Below are positions 30,701 through 37,708 of a stretch of DNA of 37,708 nucleotides, piece by piece. The stretch comes from a virus: the IMG/VR virus record IMGVR_UViG_3300009149_000116, positions 1-37,708 of that record. One strand, written 5' to 3'. Both the position numbers and the translations under genes were made by a program. Numbering within the stretch: the first letter of the stretch is position 1; each line of letters starts with the position of its first letter. Below the pieces are notes generated by a model, which made no database searches, was not told the origin of the DNA, and worked only from the letters and a program-made list of their open reading frames with translations.

Positions 30701-31642
30701 TAGTTGGTTACCATAAAATTCCTCACCAAGCTCACTAATCATACCATCAAAACCAGCACGAGTACTTATCTTACTAATAAAATCTAAGGTTGTGTGGTTC
30801 TTATGTAACTTTAACCACTTAGCCTGTGCTTTACCTAACACCTTACCTAAAAAAGGTGTACGTATTAAAGCTTTACCCATAGCTGGGCCAACAATTTCAC
30901 CAGCTTGTTCAGACAATACTTCTATATAGTGATCTCCTAAACCTTTTATAATGGACGTCAACGGTGCTTCACCTGAATCCTTTACTTTGATCTCACCATT
31001 TGGGCCATAAGATATACCAGTAGGTAACTGACGCTTTAGTACAGATACAGCAGCACGTTGGGGTAATCCTACAGAACGTAGTGCTGCACCAGTAGCATAC
31101 TTAGCAGTACCTATAGTTGCTTTTGCTACCAAGTTCTTAGCCTGTCCTTTAAGTAACTTCTCAGCTATTTTTATTACACCCTTTTCTCCTAACTTTTTAA
31201 GGCCACCAGTAGCTAGGAACTCAATCATAAATGCTGGCATCTCTCCTACAATTCTACCAACCTTGCCAGCACCAGTATATTCTTTATTTACTTCTGTTAG
31301 GTAACGTTCTACCACTTCCCTGTCACGTTCTTTAGTTGAGTAAGCTGCAGGTCTATGTGCCTGTGCCCCAAAACCCATAGATGCTTCACGTGTAGGCTCC
31401 CTATAATTATAATCTTTAGTATTGAGTCTACTAGTAGCATCTATCACTTGAAGCATTTCAGCCGCATGAATAGCACTACCTAAGAATGGAACCTTACGAC
31501 GTGGGTTTTCTAGGGTTGATTTCCAGAACCCTTGTCCAAAGTCTGTTGATGTCTTAGGCGGCTCCATCCCTAACAAGTCATTCATAGTTTTAGGAACAGC
31601 CTCTGGTATCGGTTTATTTAACAGGTCATTTAGAGTAGTCAT
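27728..31642 (-). CDS. Large LPD38-type virion (ejection) protein
   Basis: 1304 residues, the longest gene. The C-terminal third matches the large polyvalent protein-associated domain 38 pattern: a helical region with NLDALSNYVAHARTVEHYKAM, VVSALGLNIVTALKQPLSMS, SVIERTQPMADIMDLPHFFR and SYILPATVLGL. Such proteins are internal virion or ejection proteins. The N-terminal 20 residues repeat a NDLL motif (TLNDLLNKP and MNDLLGMEP). The middle is helical and charged. With no lytic domain visible, it probably forms part of the DNA-translocation channel or is injected with DNA. Assignment by pattern. Confidence 0.7.
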   Translation of the reverse strand: MTTLNDLLNKPIPEAVPKTMNDLLGMEPPKTSTDFGQGFWKSTLENPRRKVPFLGSAIHAAEMLQVIDATSRLNTKDYNYREPTREASMGFGAQAHRPAAYSTKERDREVVERYLTEVNKEYTGAGKVGRIVGEMPAFMIEFLATGGLKKLGEKGVIKIAEKLLKGQAKNLVAKATIGTAKYATGAALRSVGLPQRAAVSVLKRQLPTGISYGPNGEIKVKDSGEAPLTSIIKGLGDHYIEVLSEQAGEIVGPAMGKALIRTPFLGKVLGKAQAKWLKLHKNHTTLDFISKISTRAGFDGMISELGEEFYGNQLRAIFNIDDFGAGKGAGFLERMNGALESDLKNLPYMAIAFALPGAGKAVAGFAADSVSEPINIQGSNIVSEAKHEWTPEEVNKTFGGNIFEALESVSNGDMTVDEVVEMSENNEVMERREQELPTINDQNVEESVWQKKVDTMTQELIEDGVPEDRARAWAEKVVVSELEEEEGTKQIISERAEPQVNVYKTTSGSRTGITEQEVIREGDKYVDSVTGEEVILDIEASSSGRSDAPKSKAAAESEEQKEQTKKEGRIEFFERKKFDNPKTTVVKELAKLISVGLSLNDAISTLQDLRTPATQEVTYKDAIDKEVNEIVAGLAKANPDAFNAKVIGSRKSRTTEIKDVVKDTITHYHWGMARIGRMIEWLDGGTNGSLKEYIWKPIRAAVAQSALGRSYRMKQLNDFLASKDINIRELYNKRIEIRPDLKLRPVDMLEIFLATKDADKLKNLKEGNKLSDEDIQLVLSEFIQDEKLVEMGRWLLEQYSSDYDEIADKYFKTTGTALPKIKGYSGIRKLPEGRIARFVNAEEEFDDLITQLLGEVAEPKLGLVKTMTKERTKGIGALNLDALSNYVAHARTVEHYKAMALPVYNVNKVIKNKNFRKIIQEKTRGAGNKILDKWLQDVTSERTSLENDWLSRTVGILRRNSVVSALGLNIVTALKQPLSMSLALAEDPRMIPYAMAAFAEGARNPKALKDFVHGKSVVVKHRNMEREIREMARRRSVRQQIGGKRALSEKALFFVRLLDQATVTTAWKAAYDMKMKSVSEADAITYADSVIERTQPMADIMDLPHFFRGGELSKLFTLFQNQINQNYNYWSHDILGATKRGEISPGLAAYRVLMSYILPATVLGLINRGFTPPDPEDWAKDMASFAAAPLFVFGKIISAVLNGYDPSSTVGFGWAKELYDASTSTKDGEFDYAGAGVHLAGAAARAGGIPWSQPKRTIKGIMELNSLDTRDPRRLIWSSYALGEEPPSSGSRGSGRGSGRKRGR

Positions 31643-31643
31643 A

Positions 31644-32588
31644 TTATTTTCCTAACGCAGTTCTAATAGCTTCAGGAGTCCATCCCCTATTGATAAGAAT
31701 CTGATACGTTTCTTTATCGGCGTCAGTTTTAACATAGTCTGGGGTAGCCACTTCTGACGGTGAACTAAGTTGAGACTGGAATAGTTGTGCAGCTTGATAA
31801 AGTTGTCTCGCTGCTGGCGTAGCTTCAGTTAGTTTACCATCTTTATCCCTAACTGCTAGTGGTACTATAGTTGTACCCCAACCGGGATTAATGTCAGCGT
31901 TCTCTTCAAAGTCATCCATAATAGCAGTTACTTGATCAAGCTGTTTAATTCTATCAAATTCAAGATTTCTATTTGTAGGCCTTGTATCCAAACCAGTTTG
32001 TATACGTGCAGCTTGTTGGCGTTCCTCTTCACTTAGATATTCATATGCGGCAGGTTTAAGACCATACTCTTGTTTCTCTTGCTCTTCTCGTAATCTCATA
32101 GCTGCATCATGCTCACCTAATATTTGTGATACTTCTGGAATACCATCATCCTTATATGTTAATGCGTTTCTAAAATCCATATCATCATAAGTTTCTTTTG
32201 ATAGATCACCACTCTGTCTTAGACTATTTATATATGATTTGGTATCTGAAAATTGTCCATATCTTTCAGAACGTACTCTCTCTTTTTGTGCAAAGTCAGC
32301 TTGAGAGATCATCTCCATCTTCTCTACTTCCCACTCCTTTGCCCTAGCTTCGGCATTTAACCTAGCTTGTCCTAATCTAAGTTCTTGGGCAAACTCTTGG
32401 GCAGAACGCATCTGTATCTTTTGAGCTTCCCAATCCATAGCTTTCTGTTGCATAGCTTCTTGGGCTGCTCTAGCATTAGCAATTCTTACATCTTCTGCAA
32501 ATCGTTCTCTAGCTTTACCTTTACCAATTATTTCACCAGCTAAAGCTTGTGACTGTGCTTCACCAGCAGGTCTTATTTCTATCGCCAT
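31644..32588 (-). CDS. Coiled-coil virion protein (putative)
   Basis: 314 residues. Residues 20-115 are a long Ala/Glu/Gln-rich heptad region (ARAAQEAMQQKAMDWEAQK, repeating W-E-A-Q and E-A-R-A), strongly coiled coil. The C-terminal half is mixed. Located between the LPD38 protein and the fibre-like gene, so probably an internal virion or tail component. It starts over the stop of the preceding small gene (TAATG). Confidence 0.6.
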   Translation of the reverse strand: MAIEIRPAGEAQSQALAGEIIGKGKARERFAEDVRIANARAAQEAMQQKAMDWEAQKIQMRSAQEFAQELRLGQARLNAEARAKEWEVEKMEMISQADFAQKERVRSERYGQFSDTKSYINSLRQSGDLSKETYDDMDFRNALTYKDDGIPEVSQILGEHDAAMRLREEQEKQEYGLKPAAYEYLSEEERQQAARIQTGLDTRPTNRNLEFDRIKQLDQVTAIMDDFEENADINPGWGTTIVPLAVRDKDGKLTEATPAARQLYQAAQLFQSQLSSPSEVATPDYVKTDADKETYQILINRGWTPEAIRTALGK

Positions 32589-32758
32589 TACTCTATTACC
32601 TCAATTATAATCGTAGATTTTATCATTTCCACATCGCATATCTCATAGAAACAGCAATCATGTTTATAGTTGCACATAATATTACTAGACCTGAAACACG
32701 GGCGACGGCCTTCGGCCTGTTGTAACCACCTAACCTTTTGTATTAGAAGTTGTTTCAT
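32588..32758 (-). CDS. Small Cys-rich protein in structural operon
   Basis: 56 residues (an in-frame ATG at 32770 is less likely). ATG at 32758 overlaps the fibre-like gene's stop (TAATG) and its own stop overlaps the start of the next gene, so it is firmly in the operon. Contains CNYKHDCCFYEIC, and GGCCGAAGGCC in its DNA makes a hairpin. Function unknown. Confidence 0.5.
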   Translation of the reverse strand: MKQLLIQKVRWLQQAEGRRPCFRSSNIMCNYKHDCCFYEICDVEMIKSTIIIEVIE

Positions 32759-35544
32759 TATACCCACCAACCCTTAACAGTTATTGCAATGAAATCACAG
32801 GAAGTAGTGCAGTCATATTCAATCACTCTACCCGTATCACAAGGAACTATACAATCCAACGCTGTGTAAGCATTGGCTATTACACTATAGCACTGAGAGA
32901 CACTTCTTGTATTTGAGTTGCCATTTTTTCTAAACTTTATTCTTGACCCAACCAAATCATCCTGAAGAACTACCGCCAGCAAAACAGCCTTGGCCCCAAC
33001 AGGAACAATAGCGGACAAGTCCAGATCATAATAAGTACTTGTTAGCATGGTTAAGTCCGTCTCACTATAGTCGACGGTTGCTGGGTCTCCTCTATCGACA
33101 AACCTATGTCCAAGATTGGTGGGTTTAATTTTCTTATGAACAGAATCTGTATCATCCAACACAGGTATAAAGTCTGCTGCTGCATCTATCGTGGTTATCT
33201 CTGTTAACTGTCGAACATCCAACCCAAGCTGGAAATCAGTACCAGCATCATCGCTAAACCATAAAGTATTGGGTGCTCCTGTCTTTGCCCATATCTGACC
33301 ATGATTTGCAATGTTAGTAGCTTGATCAGCTTTCTCAGCAAGGAACAAAGAGTTAGAACCAACAATATTTCCTGTCACCTCTATCTGATTATCTGTGTCG
33401 TCGAAGGTTATTTGTGGTGTACCGTCCGAACATCCAATTATTGAATTACTTACTGGTAATACTAGATGTCCAGACAATGATATAGTTTTACCGGCTGGTA
33501 CAGCAATACCATAATTAAAGGTTACAACACCTGTTGTATTAAATGCGAACGCACCACCATCACTATTAACCCCATTGAGTTGAAGTGTGTCACCATCATG
33601 TGTATGTGCAGCAGGAGCAACTACTGAATCATCAACATACTTTTTGTTAGCAATCATAGCATCTGTAGTTGGGGCTGCGTCTGAAGATAGTACGGCCCCG
33701 GCAGCAAGAGTTACTAAACCTGCATCCCCTATGATAGATACTCTATCACCATTTACATTATCTCCTATATGGAGATCATCAGCTTCTACGTACATATAAT
33801 AATAATTAAGTGTACCAGCAGCATCTGCATTAGGGTATAAAAATAAACGTGCCCCGTAAGTACCACTTGCCGCTCCATGGCACGTTATAACACCAGCAGT
33901 AGTATCTTCTACACCAACAACAATGTTCCCACCCAGTGCGTAAACTGTTTGAGCTATGTTAACATGCGTACCTAGAATACTAATAACAGGAGTACCTGCT
34001 ATTTCTAATGTAAGTGTATTAGCAGCTTTATTTATACTACCACAAGTTACTTCCCCTGTACCTAAACTGACATTACGGTTAAATGTTACAGTTCCAGTAG
34101 TGCTAAACGAGAAAGCACCACCATCACTATCTATACCATCACACTCTAATGTCTGTAGATTATGTAGGTGAGCAGTTAGAGAATATAATCCAGCATGGTC
34201 TCCCCAACCAACTGCAGTATCATAACTAGCGTGGTCGTAAGTTAGTTCATGAGCAGCTACAGCAGCAGCACCAGTTCCAGCAGCATCTACACCTATAGAA
34301 GTTCTAAGAGTTGCTCCTGTTTCCCAAGCGAATACTCCTGCCCCTGTACCTACTAGCATATAGCTGTCACCAGTTACAGGGCCAACTGTATTCAAATCGT
34401 CAAGCACATCTCCATGACTCTGCCATACTCCACTGTCTACATTGGTTGAGAAGTAACTGTCGTCTGCACCTTCCATATATAAGGTCACTACAGAAGCTAA
34501 TGCTCCTGCACCAACATTGGCATAGACATCCAAAATAAGACGGGACGTACTTGCAACTTCTACATCAGCACCCAAAACAGCATGTACTTCATAACTTAAT
34601 TCCACTTCAGTTAGGCCAGTAGAAACCTCTGTAGTTGCTACTGTCGTTTTATTTGAAGTTCCATCAGCATCCACCCGGCTAATGACTCCATACAACTCTG
34701 TGATTCTATGATTACTCGCACCCTTCTTAGCATGGAAATGAAATGGAATAATGCCTTGGCGAATTGTTGTGGTTCCCGGCTCACCTGCCTCAGTAATAAA
34801 ACCTTGTACTAATTGATTATCACCCTCAGCAAGTGCGGGTGTTACTACTGTACTACTAGCTTCTCCTGTTTCACGTGGGTAGGAAGTAAGATAAGCACCA
34901 GCAACAGTATTAGATAAGAAGAAATCTTTTCTTGCACCAAGAGCAAGGTCTACATATTCTTTGGTGGCAAGGTGTGTTCCTGATGTTGGGGTAACTCCTG
35001 TCACTACACCAGTAAATGTCCCACCTGCGAACTCAGGACTCGCTCCCGTATGTAAATCCTGTGGTGCAGATAGAGTAATAGAACCAGCAGCGTTAGCCAC
35101 CGTCACTCTGTTAGCAGTTCCTGTGAGAGTAGCCAGCACAGGGTCGTTTCCAGTAGAACCTATAGGTAATTGTCCATCTGTACCTTCAGCCAAAACTGTA
35201 ACAGCACCTGTACCTGAGCCTAGCATTAAGCCATGATTTGTAATAGTAGCAAGTCCAGTACCACCTTTGCTAGCAATTAGTGGGTCGACGATACCTATTG
35301 TGATAGTGCCATCACCATCATCAGCTATATTTATTTCATTAGCTGTACCAGTTACCCAACTAGCTAAATCAGTAGATACTAATCCCTTTGAAGCATCAGT
35401 AGAAATAAGTCTAGATGCAGTTAAATCAGTAAGTGTTAATCCAGCAAACGTAGGATTAGCTGTTGGCCCTAACTTAGTAGAACTTTTTGCTGTTGCTTGG
35501 CGTACTGATACCCAATCGTGATCTTTTATATTAGAAGTTAGCAT
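32758..35544 (-). CDS. Tail-fibre or appendage protein (putative)
   Basis: 928 residues with the Gly/Thr/Asp-rich, low-charge composition of phage fibres. Repeated units occur: TGTANEINIADDGDG and TGTANRVTVANAAGS; GGAFSFSTTGTVTFN and GGAFAFNTTGVVTFN; and THLATKEYVDLAL and AMIANKKYVDDSV, all repeats typical of phage fibre shafts. The C-terminal 110 residues form a distinct, probably beta-sandwich, tip domain ending ITVKGWWV. Likely binds the host surface. No chaperone or lyase motif seen. Confidence 0.75.
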   Translation of the reverse strand: MLTSNIKDHDWVSVRQATAKSSTKLGPTANPTFAGLTLTDLTASRLISTDASKGLVSTDLASWVTGTANEINIADDGDGTITIGIVDPLIASKGGTGLATITNHGLMLGSGTGAVTVLAEGTDGQLPIGSTGNDPVLATLTGTANRVTVANAAGSITLSAPQDLHTGASPEFAGGTFTGVVTGVTPTSGTHLATKEYVDLALGARKDFFLSNTVAGAYLTSYPRETGEASSTVVTPALAEGDNQLVQGFITEAGEPGTTTIRQGIIPFHFHAKKGASNHRITELYGVISRVDADGTSNKTTVATTEVSTGLTEVELSYEVHAVLGADVEVASTSRLILDVYANVGAGALASVVTLYMEGADDSYFSTNVDSGVWQSHGDVLDDLNTVGPVTGDSYMLVGTGAGVFAWETGATLRTSIGVDAAGTGAAAVAAHELTYDHASYDTAVGWGDHAGLYSLTAHLHNLQTLECDGIDSDGGAFSFSTTGTVTFNRNVSLGTGEVTCGSINKAANTLTLEIAGTPVISILGTHVNIAQTVYALGGNIVVGVEDTTAGVITCHGAASGTYGARLFLYPNADAAGTLNYYYMYVEADDLHIGDNVNGDRVSIIGDAGLVTLAAGAVLSSDAAPTTDAMIANKKYVDDSVVAPAAHTHDGDTLQLNGVNSDGGAFAFNTTGVVTFNYGIAVPAGKTISLSGHLVLPVSNSIIGCSDGTPQITFDDTDNQIEVTGNIVGSNSLFLAEKADQATNIANHGQIWAKTGAPNTLWFSDDAGTDFQLGLDVRQLTEITTIDAAADFIPVLDDTDSVHKKIKPTNLGHRFVDRGDPATVDYSETDLTMLTSTYYDLDLSAIVPVGAKAVLLAVVLQDDLVGSRIKFRKNGNSNTRSVSQCYSVIANAYTALDCIVPCDTGRVIEYDCTTSCDFIAITVKGWWV

Positions 35545-35547
35545 GAA

Positions 35548-36174
35548 TTAATAACCACCAAAGTCAGTTCTCAACCACTCGCTCAATGACTTATGAGGCT
35601 TTGTAGCTACGGGCTGGGGTTGTGGTTGCTGCTGTTGCGTAGAAGCCTGTGCTATCTGTGCCTGAACCAAATTATTATAATCTGGATACGGATTCTGTAT
35701 TCTTTCTACAAATCCAGCCAAACCTAACTGAGCTTCTGTCTTACGCTGACTTAGCATATCTTCTAACTTGAGACGTGACGGTTCAGTAAACTCACTAGCT
35801 ACTCGTGTGGGAACACTGGCTGCTGTAGTTGTACCGAATAATCCAGATGATATAAGGTTCTGTGTTTCATTACCCACCAGTTTATTAGATTGGGTCTCTA
35901 TATCTTTAAGTCCTGAAGCACGTAGAGAGTTTTCACTACCAGTTAAACCATTTAAAATACTACCATATAGTCCTCTAATTTCTGTCTCTCTAGCTTTGTT
36001 GGACTCTTTAGCCTCAGCCTCCATTTTTTCATATCTGCCTGTAAGAGATGTATCCACCCCTTGTTCCTGATTCCACCTGTTCTTTACGCTCCCTACACTG
36101 ACTCCGTGTGATCTAGCTTTTTTCATGGCCTCGTCTAAACTTATATTTTTCAAATCTAGTCCAGCATAAGACAT
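35548..36174 (-). CDS. Small virion protein of unknown type
   Basis: 208 residues. The N-terminal half is helical with charged pairs (EAMKKARSHGVS, EKMEAEAKESNKARETEIR); a Gln/Pro-rich linker (QQQQPQPQPV) precedes the C terminus EWLRTDFGGY. AGGAAAAG precedes the ATG, and its start overlaps the end of the next (upstream) gene. Probably a tail or ejection component from its position. No family recognised. Confidence 0.55.
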   Translation of the reverse strand: MSYAGLDLKNISLDEAMKKARSHGVSVGSVKNRWNQEQGVDTSLTGRYEKMEAEAKESNKARETEIRGLYGSILNGLTGSENSLRASGLKDIETQSNKLVGNETQNLISSGLFGTTTAASVPTRVASEFTEPSRLKLEDMLSQRKTEAQLGLAGFVERIQNPYPDYNNLVQAQIAQASTQQQQPQPQPVATKPHKSLSEWLRTDFGGY

Positions 36175-37708
36175 TATACTTTTCCTGCCCTTCTTGTATC
36201 AAACATAACTTTATTAATTCCCCAAGATTCTGATGCGTTAGAATTACTTAATTTAATTCCACAATATGCTCCCCTCATTCGTGGGCGTATCTTATTTTTT
36301 CTACCAGAGCCTGTAAGTTCTGCTGTCTTAAATGGAGCAGCACCATCTATTATATCTTCTAATACTGTCTCAGCATCATCCCCTTTATATAGTGAATATG
36401 TTACTCCGTCTGAATCAGTAAACTCACCATCTGCTGAACCACCAGCCAGTTCAAATACTAGTTCAGTTAACTTACCTTTAACATCTAGTTCTGATAACGG
36501 GGTTATAGGATATACTACATAAGATGATATAGCTTCATCACTAGCACCAATGTCATCATCTTTAGCTGTATTAACTAGCTTACGAATATACCCATCCTTG
36601 CATCCAAAAAGTAAGTCAGAGTAGTCTGGGTCATTAGCATCATAAGACAATAAAGAGTATACTCCGCATTCTTCTGGATAAGTCTCTGGAAAGAACCCAC
36701 GAGTTTTGAAACTATAGAAATAATTAGAGTTAACACCTGAAGCTAATACTGTAATACAAACAACAATACCTTGACGCTTCTTGTCATACCCCATTGTAAT
36801 TCTATGTGTAGAGGTATCAGCACCTTCTTCATTTATAATATTAGGTAGTAGTGTTTCGGTTAAGTTTGTTATACCTGAGAAATTAGATTCTATTTTATAT
36901 AAGCCGCCTGTACCCCAAAAATATAAGTTTCTATTATCATCAAAGCACCAGCTATTAGAGCCATACATACCAGTAGTATCACTTAGGTTATCTAGTGAAC
37001 CGCCTGATACTGGGTCACCACGTAAAATCCATATAGTAGAAGCACAATCAAATATTAGATAATCATCATGGAAGGATATCAACGATCTAACTATATCAGG
37101 ACATTGCCCAGCGTCAGCATTATTACCAGCTACTGCACTCATCGGGTCATTAGCACCGTATAAGAAATCAAATGGTTTAGCTACCCTTGACATATACCAT
37201 TGATTAGGATATTCGGGATTACCTGATATCACTAACCTTCCTCTATATACGCAGATTAAATATGCTTTGTTTGGTATAGCACCGTAATCTGTAGCATTGC
37301 CAGCAAATACTGTCCAATCATACCAATGTGGGGAAGCTACTTCAACAGCACCAGTAGCGAATGATATAGCATTACCATCATCGTCAGTACCAGTAATAGT
37401 TTCAGCAGCAAAAGTTTCTGTTGTAATACGATATCCATAAATAGTAGCTGCGGCATCATCAGTATCTGCAGTAATATAATCTACTATCATCTTTGCACCA
37501 GATGTACCACCAGTTAGTATAGTACCAGAATCAGGAGCAGCCGTACCTATATCTGTAGTTGCTATCTTTGTATTAATAAAATCAGCTACTTTTAACTTAG
37601 CCCCATTAGCTATGAATACTTTTTGAAATGCTGAAGCCATTGTTACTTGATCGGAAGTATCAATATCACCGTCACTCGCAGCAAGTAATGTCATATCAGT
37701 ATCAGCCA
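36174..37708 (-). CDS. Tail or stabilisation protein (partial)
   Basis: The frame is open to the window edge (before the ATG at 37694 it continues A-D-T-D), so the gene is incomplete. It encodes at least 506 residues with repeated short beta patterns (KAYLICVYRGRLVISGNPEY, YLIFDCASTIWILRGDP, NLYFWGTGGLYKI, SLLSYDANDPDYSDLLFGC). Such blade-like repeats suggest a beta-propeller of the kind found in podovirus tail-tube or stabilisation proteins. Located upstream of the fibre-like protein. Moderately confident as a structural protein; the precise name is uncertain. Confidence 0.55.
   Translation of the reverse strand, partial: ADTDMTLLAASDGDIDTSDQVTMASAFQKVFIANGAKLKVADFINTKIATTDIGTAAPDSGTILTGGTSGAKMIVDYITADTDDAAATIYGYRITTETFAAETITGTDDDGNAISFATGAVEVASPHWYDWTVFAGNATDYGAIPNKAYLICVYRGRLVISGNPEYPNQWYMSRVAKPFDFLYGANDPMSAVAGNNADAGQCPDIVRSLISFHDDYLIFDCASTIWILRGDPVSGGSLDNLSDTTGMYGSNSWCFDDNRNLYFWGTGGLYKIESNFSGITNLTETLLPNIINEEGADTSTHRITMGYDKKRQGIVVCITVLASGVNSNYFYSFKTRGFFPETYPEECGVYSLLSYDANDPDYSDLLFGCKDGYIRKLVNTAKDDDIGASDEAISSYVVYPITPLSELDVKGKLTELVFELAGGSADGEFTDSDGVTYSLYKGDDAETVLEDIIDGAAPFKTAELTGSGRKNKIRPRMRGAYCGIKLSNSNASESWGINKVMFDTRRAGKV

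Noticed and set aside
28572-35521. Plus-strand open frames opposite the structural genes
   Set aside because: They are antisense shadows of the long minus-strand virion genes, with no start signals of their own.

Overview
The window is a contiguous piece of an AT-rich, tailed double-stranded DNA bacteriophage genome. It has phage packaging and virion genes, a near-complete phage replication set, tightly packed genes with overlapping starts and stops, and five homing-endonuclease-like ORFs. No integrase or recognisable lysogeny repressor is visible, so a lytic phage is likely. Perfect sigma-70 type promoters (TTGACA, 17 nt, TATAAT) and AGGA/AAAGG Shine-Dalgarno sequences point to a bacterial host read by host RNA polymerase, but the host cannot be named from the sequence. 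A large LPD38-like protein next to coiled-coil virion proteins suggests an ejection-protein arrangement as in short-tailed phages (inference).

Layout. Positions 1-2334 (minus) hold the packaging genes: the small terminase, then a large terminase split into two ORFs by an intervening HNH endonuclease. Positions 2335-2803 are a divergent control region with a consensus early promoter at 2770-2798. Positions 2930-5707 (plus) carry early regulator-like and small unknown genes, separated by a 700-bp non-coding block (3827-4537). That block holds a terminator, an array of ATATGGTAT-type repeats and two near-identical promoters. Positions 5718-11840 start with another consensus promoter. They then run through small proteins, a minimal radical-SAM protein, two tandem amidoligase-fold proteins with zinc ribbons, and a class II glutamine amidotransferase that appears to start at an AUU codon. 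This is the most unusual cassette in the window.

Positions 11879-18296 hold recombination and replication: a putative single-strand annealing protein, a metallophosphoesterase, SSB, a nucleotidyltransferase, a DnaB-type helicase, a CHC2/TOPRIM primase and two mobile endonucleases. Positions 18404-25184 continue with a membrane protein, a MazG pyrophosphohydrolase, a split dATP/dGTP diphosphohydrolase-like gene, a LAGLIDADG endonuclease, a deoxyribosyltransferase-like protein, a second phosphoesterase, a family A DNA polymerase split into two ORFs just before motif A, and a PD-(D/E)XK nuclease. Positions 25187-27375 are small accessory genes and another HNH protein. Positions 27378-37708 (minus) are the structural module: a small membrane protein, the 1304-residue LPD38-type protein, coiled-coil proteins, a 928-residue fibre-like protein and a partial tail/stabilisation protein.

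How it fits together: host RNA polymerase reads the plus-strand early and replication genes from several strong promoters. The helicase, primase, SSB and split polymerase form the replisome. The annealing protein and PD-(D/E)XK nuclease are a likely recombination pair. MazG, the diphosphohydrolase-like and deoxyribosyltransferase-like genes tune nucleotide pools. The minus-strand packaging and virion genes belong to the late programme. Three core genes (terminase, polymerase, diphosphohydrolase-like) are broken into adjacent ORFs that each keep translation signals.
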